Of a stretch of 64,000 bases of DNA, positions 1-9,048 are shown piece by piece. Each line of letters begins with the position of its first letter. Position 1 is the stretch's first letter. Position numbers and translations under genes: made by a program. The notes under the pieces are model-generated. The model ran no database searches, had not been told where the DNA came from, and was given only the letters and a program-made list of their open reading frames with translations. Source of the DNA: Archivesica marissinica (lineage: Eukaryota; Mollusca; Bivalvia; Venerida; Vesicomyidae); NCBI GenBank assembly GCA_014843695.1, contig CM026397.1, positions 34,950,538 to 35,014,537 on the forward strand. The letters are read 5' to 3'.

Positions 1-277
1 TTAATATTGTCACGCTTTTTCTAAAATACGATTTACCTACACTAATATCCGTGCTATTTTAAAATCGCATTAGGTTTCCCAAATTGCTATTTTTAGAATG
101 TCTCAAGGCTATATTTGAAACTGATCGTCGCGCTGTACAATCGTAACTACTTGGAACCGATGTAGGAACTCTCCGTGCGTTGATAATCACTTATGATTGG
201 CTCCCGAAAACTAACGAAGGCCGAATGTAATGTTTACATTAATTTTGTTAACGGTGTAGACGCTCTTTTTGTTAACC

Positions 278-580
278 ATGGCTTCAGAATCACAGAGTCT
301 TGTCAAAAAAAAGACGAAGAAACTAGCCGGTGCTGCTATATACAAACAGAGGCGTCGCAAGTGGGGCCGCATGGACCCATTATTTTGCCGAGGCGGTCCC
401 AATATTTTGACAAGATGGCTCGAGGTTGTGCGGAGATTAATCCTTACACTTGATTTGTGCCACACAAATGTATTTCGCCGTCCGACACCCGCCCTATACG
501 CTCATACACACACTAAGCATGGTACTATGGAAGCAACCCACCCAAAGCCTAGTTTTGTTTTCAACAGTAGATCTAATTAG
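278..580 (+). pseudogene. Short open frame with a basic N-terminus, possible transposase-gene remnant
   Basis: An ATG in a good context (aaccATGG) opens a frame of about 100 codons. Its first part is strongly basic (VKKKTKKLAGAAIYKQRRRK) and resembles the Lys/Arg-rich start of zinc-finger proteins derived from hAT transposons. The rest is low in recognisable features. A BED-like finger fragment lies 500 bases downstream on the same strand, so both may be pieces of one decayed element. The frame may also be fortuitous. Confidence 0.2.
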
Positions 581-793
581 CCTTCAAATATAAATGTTCT
601 CCAAATCATGAAATGTTACTGCAAAACATCATTTGAACCGATTACTTGTGCAACTTGCGGCATGCGAAATAGCGACCTGTGTACCGGGAAATCGCGTCGG
701 AGACGTTCTGGTTTTCCAAATTTTCTTGGGGGAGGACCCCCAAACCCCTCGCCATACCATGTGGCTCGCGCTTCGCGCTCGCGGCCCCAATGA

Positions 794-910
794 CAATTAC
801 CTTCCGACGCGCCTGACAAATCTACATTTGATTCTAAGTGGACACTTAATTATCCAGTAATTGCTTCTCAAAGCTCGGCAAATAACGTTTACTGTACGGT
901 TTGTTCTTAG
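794..910 (+). pseudogene. BED/TTF-type zinc-finger fragment of a hAT-like transposase
   Basis: The frame between stop codons reads KSTFDSKWTLNYPVI, then a short linker, then VYCTVC and a stop. The pattern K-W-x-L-x-Y-P followed about 18 residues later by YCxxC is the first half of the BED-like zinc finger found in hAT-derived genes. The second half of the finger, normally with H or C ligands after a Gly-Gly motif, is cut off by the stop at 908-910. The fragment follows a G/C-rich block (730-790) typical of dispersed repeats. It looks like a dead transposon piece rather than a host gene. Confidence 0.4.
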
Positions 911-954
911 CAATGTGGATAAATGGTCTTGCTCAATGAAAAATTGGCAAGTCG

Positions 955-1020
955 TACCCGGGTTTGAATGTGTGCAGAAACTGTAATCAGCCTGATGTGG
1001 TAACCACTAGACCACGCTGA
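955..1020 (-). mobile_element. tRNA-like SINE head fragment
   Basis: On the minus strand an A-box-like TGGTCTAGTGGTTA is followed about 35 bases later by a B-box-like ATTCAAACCC. This is the layout of a tRNA-derived Pol III promoter. No paired acceptor stem is evident, so it is called a SINE fragment and not a tRNA gene. Confidence 0.4.
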
Positions 1021-2458
1021 ATTTGCTCAAGCTGGTGACAAATGCTTGCAAATTACATCGGAGTTTTATTATAAATTGACAACCAAGACAGGTTTGCGCC
1101 TGACTTGTAAGTCAATTTAATAAAAAACTTACAAAAAGTTATTTGCAAGCTTTCTTTACCATAAAATGTGTGCTTGATCAGGTTTTATTGGTGAAAAGTG
1201 TCCTTCATTAGATGCCAAAGTAGCATTTCATGTAAGCCATTTGACACCAAATATGACGAAAATGAGCCATATAGTGTATCCAGCCTCCCCCAGACCCCCT
1301 GAGGGGCAGCCGCCCCTTCGAACCCCATATCTCACTCCGACACTCGATGCACCCTTGACAGCTCTGCCAGTTATATATCTGTATGACCGGTAGTAACTAT
1401 ATGTACTTGGGATCAATCAACTAAATATCTTAGTACAGATACATATTAAGATAGTCCATGAATTTTAATCTTCATAGCAACTTCAATACTGCTGTGCACT
1501 ACACAAGGTAAACGGGCACCTGCCATATCTCTTTCTCGTTCGCGCGAACGTAAAATTCTCAATTGTTTGTTTACATTTGCAGAGGTCAGTCAGTGCACAT
1601 TCCTGAGCGCTGTTTCTTATTTGCTCAAGGACACCTGCTGTTTTTCACACCGGTCCGTGCCATTAGCTAACTTTTTGCTTTTACGGTTTTTTAAAGTCTT
1701 ACTTTTAATTTTCGTTTCAATATCTTTATTGATATTTATTAGTACAACCCTCAACGGGCAACGCAGTCTATATGTTGCAGGTTTGACTATGTGCTATTAG
1801 GGATCTTGGGATATATGAAGGACACACTTATGAGCTGTTGGTACTCTTCTGACAGACAGTGTCCTTCTACCTTCTTGCTTTTTTAAATTTATCTCTCTAC
1901 CTTATGCAACCCATTATAAATCACCTACTCTAAATACATTTTGGTGATGGGGTATGCTGATATAACAATATACCCCGGGATCCCTAATTAAGGTCAAACT
2001 TGTTTTTATATTATTTATCTGCTGTTATGGTTAAACTAGTTATTATTTTATTTTTTGGATCAATCAAGAGTTCCATGCATCCATCTCATTGGTTCACTCC
2101 TTCTAATTTCTTGTTCATTTTATTTAGGACACACATTTCAAAAATCTAGTGTGTGTCCTTGTTATCTTCTACAATGGTTTGAATGCTACTTAGAAACAAA
2201 TATTTGCAGGGTTTTTAAACACACCAAGGACATACGTTATAAATCGGCTATAGAACAAACCAACAAACAATTTACTAACCAACCTGTGTCTAAATCTTCT
2301 TAGACTTGGTAATTGCATCGGGTAATTTCTTCACCCGGTCTACCTCCGACTCCCGTTGGTACACAAATGTGTGCGAGCGGGAGTGGGAGATATGAAAACC
2401 GAACACACTCTGAGATTATTGCAACCGACGTAGCCCTCTAAACATCATAGCATTGTAA
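1021..2458. other. Stretch without recognisable genes
   Basis: I see no exon that I can support. There is a C/G-rich block at about 1280-1345 of the kind found in dispersed transposons, and a small hairpin with AGGACACAC and GTGTGTCCT arms near 2127-2160. The upstream exon expected for the PH-domain gene (starting like MEGVLYKW in human FAPP1) was looked for here and not found. Confidence 0.5.
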
Positions 2459-4328
2459 GGAGAGATGGTATGTGTTAGTTTCCTATGACTTGTGTATATT
2501 GTGTTTTTTCAGGCTGACAGGAGAGATGGTTTGTGTTGGACAATGGCTTGTGTATATTGTCTGTATTTCAGGCTGGCAGGAGAGATGGTTTGTGTTAGTT
2601 TCCTATGACTTGTGTATATTGTGTGTATTTCAGACTGGCAGGACAAATGGTTTGTGTTGGACAATGGCTTGTGTATATTGTCTGTATTTCAGGCTGGCAG
2701 GAGAGATAGTTTGTGTTAGTTTCCTATGACTTGTGTATATTGTGTGTATTTCAGGCTGGCAGGAGAGATGGTTTGTGTTAGTTTTCTATGACTTTTGTAT
2801 ATTGTGTGTATTTCAGGTTGACAGGAGAGATGGTTTGTGTTAGTTTCCTATGACTTGTGTATATTGTGTGTATTTCAGGCTGACAGGAGAGATGGCTTGT
2901 GTTAGTTTTCTATGACTTGTGTATATTGTGTGTATTTCAGGCTGACAGGAGAGATGGTTTGTGTTAGTTTCCTATGACTTGTTTATATTGTGTGTATTTC
3001 AGACTGGCAGGAGAGATGGTTTGTGTTGGACAATGGCTTGTGTATATTGTGTGTATTTCAGGCTGGCAGGAGAGATGGTTTGTGTTAGTTTTCTATGACT
3101 TGTGTATAATGTGTGTATTTCAGGCTGGCAGGAGAGATAGTTTGTGTTAGTTTCCTATGACTTGTGTATACTGTGTGTATTTCAGGCTGGCAGGAGAGAT
3201 AGTTTGTGTTAGTTTCCTATGACTTGTGTATATTGTGTGTATTTCAGACTGGCAGGAGAGATGGTTTGTGTTAGTTTTATATTGCTTGTGTATATTGTGT
3301 GTATTTCAGGTTGACAGGAGAGATGGTTTGTGTTAGTTTCCTATGACTTGTGTATATTGTGTGTATTTCAGACTGGCAGGAGAGATGGTTTGTGTTAGTT
3401 TTCTATGACTTGTGTATATTGTGTGTATTTCAGACTGGCAGGAGAGATGGTTTGTGTTAGATCTCTATTGCTTGTGTGTATTTCAGGCTGGCAGGAGAGA
3501 TGGTTTGTGTTAGTTTCCTATGACTTGTGTATATTGTGTGTATTTCAGACTGGCAGGAGAGATTGTTTGTGTTGGACACTGGCTTGTGTATATTGTGTGT
3601 ATTTCAGACTGGCAGGAGTGATGGTTTGTGTTAGTTTTCTATGACTTGTGCATATTGTGTGTATTTCAGGTTGGCAGGATAGATGGTTTGTGTTAGTTTT
3701 CTATGACTTGTGTATATTGTGTGTATTTCAGGCTAGCAGGAGAGATGGATTGTGTTAGTTTTCTATGACTTGTGTATATTGTGTGTATTTCAGGCTAGCA
3801 GGAGAGATGGTTTGTGTTAGTTCTCTATTGCTTGTGTATATTGTGTGTATTTCAGGTTGGCAGGATAGATGGTTTGTGTTAGTTTTCTATGACTTGTGTA
3901 TATTGTGTGTATTTCAGGCTAGCAGGAGAGATGGTTTGTGTTAGTTTTCTATGACTTGTGTATATTGTGTGTATTTCAGGCTGGCAGGAGAGATGGTTTG
4001 TGTTAGTTTTCTATGACTTGTGTATATTGTGTGTATTTCAGGCTGGCAGGAGAGATGGTTTGTGTTGCATGACTTGTGTATATTGTGTGTATTTCAGGAG
4101 AGATGGTTTGTGTTAGTTTTCTATGACTTGTGTATATTGTGTGTATTTCAGGCTGGCAGGAGAGATGGTTTGTGTTGGACAATGACTTGTGTATATTGTG
4201 TGTATTTCAGACTGGCAGGAGAGATGGTTTGTGTTGGACAATGACTTGTGTATATTGTGTGTATTTCAGACTGGCAGGAGAGATGGTTTGTGTTGGACAA
4301 TGACTTGTGTATATTGTGTGTATTTCAG
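2459..4328 (+). repeat. 62-bp minisatellite built from a splice acceptor and the start of the PH exon
   Basis: About 30 head-to-tail copies of a roughly 60-62 bp unit. Each copy contains a good 3' splice site (gtgtgtatttcag) followed by about 25 bases that match the first bases of the real exon at 4329 (GCTGGCAGGAGAGATGG). Some copies, including the last few, also keep the next exon bases (GGACAATG). Others replace them with a tail like agttttctatg. The array ends exactly where the true exon carries on. It is therefore a tandem amplification of an intron/exon border and leaves about 30 possible decoy acceptors upstream of one real exon. Confidence 0.9.
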
Positions 4329-4445
4329 GCTGGCAGGAGAGATGGTTTGTGTTTGACAATGGCATTCTTTCATATTATAAATGTGAAGATGATGTTAACT
4401 CCGGGTGTAAAGGCTCAGTCAAAATGTCTGTTTGTGATATCTCAG
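4329..4445 (+). CDS. PLEKHA3: Internal exon of a FAPP-type PH-domain protein (PLEKHA3/PLEKHA8 homologue)
   Basis: The exon lies between acceptor tatttcag and donor CAG|gtatga, is 117 bases long, and starts and ends in phase 1. It encodes 38 full codons beginning [16 protein letters not shown] and continuing [13 protein letters not shown]. This matches the central strands of the FAPP1/FAPP2 PH domain (human FAPP1 reads [17 protein letters not shown], with KGSIKMAVCEI), which binds PI4P at the trans-Golgi; FAPP2 also transfers glucosylceramide. The Arg before W-F-V aligns with a phosphoinositide-contacting residue in FAPP proteins. FAPP1 versus FAPP2 cannot be decided from one exon, and CERT and OSBP PH domains fit less well. 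Neighbouring exons were not found in the window. Both flanks are minisatellites derived from this exon's own splice borders. Confidence 0.85.
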
Positions 4446-5823
4446 GTATGAATTTACCATGTGTGACGTATATACTCCCCCATAGGTCGTCTCCAGTATT
4501 GTACCATGCATGTCGTATATACTTACCCATAGGTTGCCTCCAGTATTTTACCATGCATGTCGTATATACTTACCCATAGGTTGTCTCCAGTATTTTACCA
4601 TGTGTGTCGTATATACTTCCCCCATAGGTCGTCTCCAGTATTTTACCATGCATGTCGTATATACTTACCCATAGGTCGTCTCCAGTATTTTACCATGCAT
4701 GTCGTATATACTTACCCATAGGATGTCTCCAGTATTTTACCATGCATGTCATATATACTTACCCGTAGGTCGTCTCCAGTATTTTACCTTATATGTTGTA
4801 TATACTCTCCCATAGGTCGTCTCCAGTATTTTACCATGTATGTCATATATACTTACCCATAGGACGTCTCCAGTATTTTACCATGTATGTCGTATATACT
4901 TACCCTAGTGTCTCCAGTATTTTACCATGATGTGTATATACTTACCCGTAGGTCGTCTCCAGTATTTTACCATGTATGTCGTATATACTTACCCGTAGGT
5001 CGTCTCCAGTATTTTACCATGTATGTCGTATATACTTACCCGTAGGTCGTCTCCAGTATTTTACCATGCATGTCGTATATACTTACCCGTAGGTCGTCTC
5101 CAGTATTTTACCATGTATGTCGTATATACTTACCCGTAGGTCGTCTCCAGTATTTTACCATGCATGTCGTATATACTTACCCGTAGGTCGTCTCCAGTAT
5201 TTTACCATGCATGTTGTATATACTTACCCGTAGGTTGTCTCCAGTATTTTACCATGTATGTCGTATATACTTACCCATAGGTTGTCTCCAGTATTTTACC
5301 ATGCATGTCGTATATACTTACCCATAGGTCGTCTCCAGTATTTTACCATGTATGTCGTATATACTTACCCATAGGTCGTCTCCAGTATTTTACCATGTAT
5401 GTCGTATATACTTACCCGTAGGTTGTCTTCAGTATTTTACCATGCATGTCGTATATACTTACCCGTAGGTCGTCTCCATTATTTTACCATGTATGTCGAT
5501 TATACTTACCCATAGGTTGTCTCCAGTATTTTACCATGCATGTCGTATATACTTACCCATAGGTCGTCTCCAGTATTTTACCATGTATGTCGTATATACT
5601 TACCCATAGGTCGTCTCCAGTATTTTACCATGTATGTCGTATATACTTACCCGTAGGTTGTCTTCAGTATTTTACCATGCATGTCGTATATACTTACCCG
5701 TAGGTCGTCTCCAGTATTTTACCATTCATGTCGTATATACTTACCCGTAGGTTGTCTCCAGTATTTTACCATGTATGTCGTATATACTTACCCGTAGGTC
5801 GTCTCCAATATTTTACCATGTAT
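4446..5823 (+). repeat. 47-bp minisatellite starting at the PH-exon donor site
   Basis: About 29 copies of a 47-bp unit containing gtatatacttacc, gtcgtctccagtatttt and accatgtatgtc. The first bases of the intron (gtatgaatttaccatgtgtg) align with part of the unit (gtattttaccatgtatg), so the array begins within the donor region itself. Variation is mainly C/T at a few sites (cccgtagg versus cccatagg, gcatg versus gtatg). The unit is unrelated to the 62-bp array on the other side of the exon. Confidence 0.85.
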
Positions 5824-6300
5824 TTTAATTTTTAAGGAGAATGGGGCGAAGTCAGGGTCCCAAGGGCGACTACTTCGCCCATGTCACCCTCTAGAATGAG
5901 CCCTGCAGTAATAAGAACACGTAATTATTTGCTCCTTAGAATGTCTGGGCATTGTATATAGCACATTCTAAGAACCCTGATTGTGAGCAGTTCTTAGAAT
6001 TTCCGTGAAAAACCTTTTTTGTTTGAACCACACAAACTATAATATTCTGGTCATACCACATAGCTAATCAGCTGATTTGTGGAAGGTCCTGCCCAGATAT
6101 CTTCACATGTTTGAAATAACTACCATGTAATTTTGCGTCACCAATAGAAATGGTAAAGTTATCATTCCGTCCATACTCGCCTATAAGACAGAGTTTTTTG
6201 CCACCAAATTATGGCCTCAAATTGGCTTCCCGTCTTATACGTGAGTTCTAACAATATTTGTTAAAGTGTTAAAATTTAATCCATAAGTCCGTTTTAGAAA
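5824..6300. other. Non-repetitive intron-like sequence with one hairpin
   Basis: No exon is recognised. A stem with arms GGGCGAAGT (5844-5852) and ACTTCGCCC (5872-5880) stands out. The last 11 bases (6290-6300) are the left target-site duplication of the next SINE. Confidence 0.5.
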
Positions 6301-6571
6301 GTCCACCTCCGTGGTCGAGTGGTTAAGGTCGCTGACTTTTATACCACAGTAACCTATCATCACTGATGGTCACGGGTTCGAGCCCCGCTCAGGCCGTGTC
6401 TCATTTATATGAAAAAGTTGGCAGTTTCTTACGGAGGTTGGTGCACCCAAGTACTGGTTAACCGCTGGAGCCTGCCCAGGAAAGGTGTTGTTAGGTAAAC
6501 TGCCCTCCGGCGATATAGCCCGAAATGGTGCTGATGCAGGTGTAAAACCCGAAATATAACATAACATATAA
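6301..6571 (+). mobile_element. tRNA-derived SINE, family A, full-length copy
   Basis: The head has a Leu/Ser-tRNA-like A box (TGGTCGAGTGGTTAAGG) and B box (GGTTCGAGCCC). The body includes aaaaagttggcagtttctta and ggctgatgcaggtgtaaaac-like sequence, and the tail is ataacataacata. Flanking 11-bp direct repeats CGTTTTAGAAA (6290-6300 and 6572-6582) are its target-site duplication. At least six related copies lie elsewhere in the window. Confidence 0.85.
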
Positions 6572-6716
6572 CGTTTTAGAAAGGAACGTACTTTGACACT
6601 GAACATTTCTTCAACTTGCACTGGCCAAACATGCAATTTACATGTGTGGTATTCATTTTATCAACCCGTCTTATACATGTATGCAAGTGCATGCCAAAAC
6701 CCACATATTTCAGGAC

Positions 6717-7760
6717 TAGGGGTGTCACGATATCAGCAACCCATATCGCGATATATTGTGATATTTTATCAAATAATCGCGATATATTGCCTACCGGTAT
6801 TCATTTTTCATACATTGTGATTATATTTTTTTCTATAAGAGTATTTAATAAGATGACACGGATTACATTATACACATTTTAAGACACTATCTCATTCAAC
6901 ATCTATCTCTATTAACTCTAAAAACAACAAAACACTCAATAGAATAACAACTTAAATCGACTACAAAATGTTTCAGAGAACGGTGAATATATAAGCACCG
7001 GTTGAAGCGATTGAGTTTGAGTTGAGTATAAAAAAGCAGATCCCCTGCATATAACCATATATTCATAAATTCTGGTCGGAAAAATTTGGTGAAGTATACG
7101 ACTGGGTATCTATTTACAGATTCATAAACAATATACTTATTATTATACAAGACAAAAAGGTAAAACAGTTTAGATTTAAACTACTGAATATAATCGTTCC
7201 GTCTTAAGATACTGAGATACAAGTGGAAAATGGTAGCTTCCCCTAACTGCTCTGTTTGTGATGTACCGGAATCATATGAACATGTATTTATCACATGCCC
7301 TACTGTAAACGATCCATGGAAGCATCTAATAGAAGCGATGCGACATATCGGAATAAATTCCAACTTAACGAATGCTTAGAAATATTGTAATAGGATACAA
7401 AATATCGCAACCGGACTATTTTTATATCAATGTCATACTTGCTACTTTTGGTTTTAGTTTATACAAAGCCTATTTCTTGAGTCAGAGTAGAACTGAAACG
7501 GTTAATATATACGCCTTGTTTAAGTATGAGTTTTACATTCTACACAAATACTTGTCGGACACTAACGCGAAAATTAAATGGATATCATGCTTAAACGATT
7601 ATTTTTTACAACATTAATTGTGTACATTTTATTATATAGTTTAGTTATGTAGTGAGGTATATTATATAATTGTTAATCTGTAATATGCATGTATAATGTG
7701 AAGGGGAAAAAAACGAAGTCTCTGGCTTCACCAAAAAAATAAAAAATCGTGACACCCCTA
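6717..7760. mobile_element. hAT-like non-autonomous DNA transposon with perfect 15-bp TIRs
   Basis: TAGGGGTGTCACGAT at 6717-6731 is the exact reverse complement of ATCGTGACACCCCTA at 7746-7760. Subterminal sequence at the left end is rich in cgatatat motifs, common in hAT elements with this terminus. The right flank is lost in the N gap that starts two bases later, so an 8-bp target duplication cannot be tested. Most of the interior is a LINE 3' end. Confidence 0.65.
6980..7745 (+). pseudogene. Decayed 3' end of a non-LTR retrotransposon (reverse transcriptase C-terminus)
   Basis: Across frameshifts the + strand encodes a typical LINE ORF2 C-terminus: FWSEKFGEVYDWVSIYR, then KQFRFKLLNIIVPS, then a zinc-binding segment CSVCDVPESYEHVFITCP (C-x2-C ... 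H-x4-C), then a tail region at 7372-7617 (IVIGYKISQPDYFYINVIL). At least two frame breaks make it a pseudogene. The 3' end has the usual ctctggcttcacc hairpin arm and an A-rich tail, and stops directly at the transposon terminus at 7746. It probably inserted into the hAT-like element. Confidence 0.75.
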
Positions 7761-7761
7761 T

Positions 7762-8761
7762 NNNNNNNNNNNNNNNNNNNNNNNNNNNNNNNNNNNNNNN
7801 NNNNNNNNNNNNNNNNNNNNNNNNNNNNNNNNNNNNNNNNNNNNNNNNNNNNNNNNNNNNNNNNNNNNNNNNNNNNNNNNNNNNNNNNNNNNNNNNNNNN
7901 NNNNNNNNNNNNNNNNNNNNNNNNNNNNNNNNNNNNNNNNNNNNNNNNNNNNNNNNNNNNNNNNNNNNNNNNNNNNNNNNNNNNNNNNNNNNNNNNNNNN
8001 NNNNNNNNNNNNNNNNNNNNNNNNNNNNNNNNNNNNNNNNNNNNNNNNNNNNNNNNNNNNNNNNNNNNNNNNNNNNNNNNNNNNNNNNNNNNNNNNNNNN
8101 NNNNNNNNNNNNNNNNNNNNNNNNNNNNNNNNNNNNNNNNNNNNNNNNNNNNNNNNNNNNNNNNNNNNNNNNNNNNNNNNNNNNNNNNNNNNNNNNNNNN
8201 NNNNNNNNNNNNNNNNNNNNNNNNNNNNNNNNNNNNNNNNNNNNNNNNNNNNNNNNNNNNNNNNNNNNNNNNNNNNNNNNNNNNNNNNNNNNNNNNNNNN
8301 NNNNNNNNNNNNNNNNNNNNNNNNNNNNNNNNNNNNNNNNNNNNNNNNNNNNNNNNNNNNNNNNNNNNNNNNNNNNNNNNNNNNNNNNNNNNNNNNNNNN
8401 NNNNNNNNNNNNNNNNNNNNNNNNNNNNNNNNNNNNNNNNNNNNNNNNNNNNNNNNNNNNNNNNNNNNNNNNNNNNNNNNNNNNNNNNNNNNNNNNNNNN
8501 NNNNNNNNNNNNNNNNNNNNNNNNNNNNNNNNNNNNNNNNNNNNNNNNNNNNNNNNNNNNNNNNNNNNNNNNNNNNNNNNNNNNNNNNNNNNNNNNNNNN
8601 NNNNNNNNNNNNNNNNNNNNNNNNNNNNNNNNNNNNNNNNNNNNNNNNNNNNNNNNNNNNNNNNNNNNNNNNNNNNNNNNNNNNNNNNNNNNNNNNNNNN
8701 NNNNNNNNNNNNNNNNNNNNNNNNNNNNNNNNNNNNNNNNNNNNNNNNNNNNNNNNNNNNN
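7762..8761. other. Assembly gap (1000 N)
   Basis: Exactly 1000 unknown bases, so probably a placeholder of fixed size. Open frames running across it are meaningless. It separates the PH-exon block from the ferroportin block. Confidence 0.99.
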
Positions 8762-8844
8762 TTGCATAATAATGGACGTGTTTTCAGAAACGTATCGTTT
8801 TCTGGCATGTATATTTCAGGCGATATACTAGCACTGTACCATAC

Positions 8845-9048
8845 CTCTGTTCTTCGTCCTTCTCAGCTGCGGAACCTCTTGGTATATTTTCCATAACAGT
8901 CCATATTCCACAAATATTGTCATAAGGTTCCAAGCTGCTACGACCAGGGCCCCTGTGCTGTGCGAGGTTCGACTGAGGATCTGACCCGTCACTATGGGAG
9001 TGATTACCATTGTTAGCAGGCTTATCCGCCTCATTGTTGCACTCAGCG
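8845..9048 (-). CDS. SLC40A1: Ferroportin exon (third of three seen)
   Basis: Minus-strand exon of 204 bases between acceptor gctgtatttcag and donor CAGAG|gtatgg. It joins in phase with the exon at 15900-16145 to read DMLATLSATMRRISLLT, then VTGQIL, then WNLMTIFVEYGLLWKIYQ. This aligns with human ferroportin around LANMNATIRRIDQLTN and WNLVSMCVEYVLLWKVYQ, the helix 5-6 part of this iron exporter of the plasma membrane. By my alignment from memory, human D181, Q182 and N185 correspond to S, L and M here, while the paired Arg residues are kept. The next exon, towards lower coordinates, is not found: it may lie in the N gap or outside. The 44-bp array starts right at this exon's acceptor. Confidence 0.9.

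Noticed and set aside
273..291. 16-base match accATGGCTTCAGAAT between the window start and the exon at 63339, in the same frame (HGFRIT)
   Set aside because: A 16-base match is expected about once by chance in a window of this size, and similarity does not extend beyond it.
1191..1825. Inverted pair gtgtccttcat / atgaaggacac as transposon ends
   Set aside because: Only 11 bases, no target duplication and no extension of the match.
7645..8831. Open frames through the N gap (also 25148-26222)
   Set aside because: Made of unknown bases; no evidence of coding.
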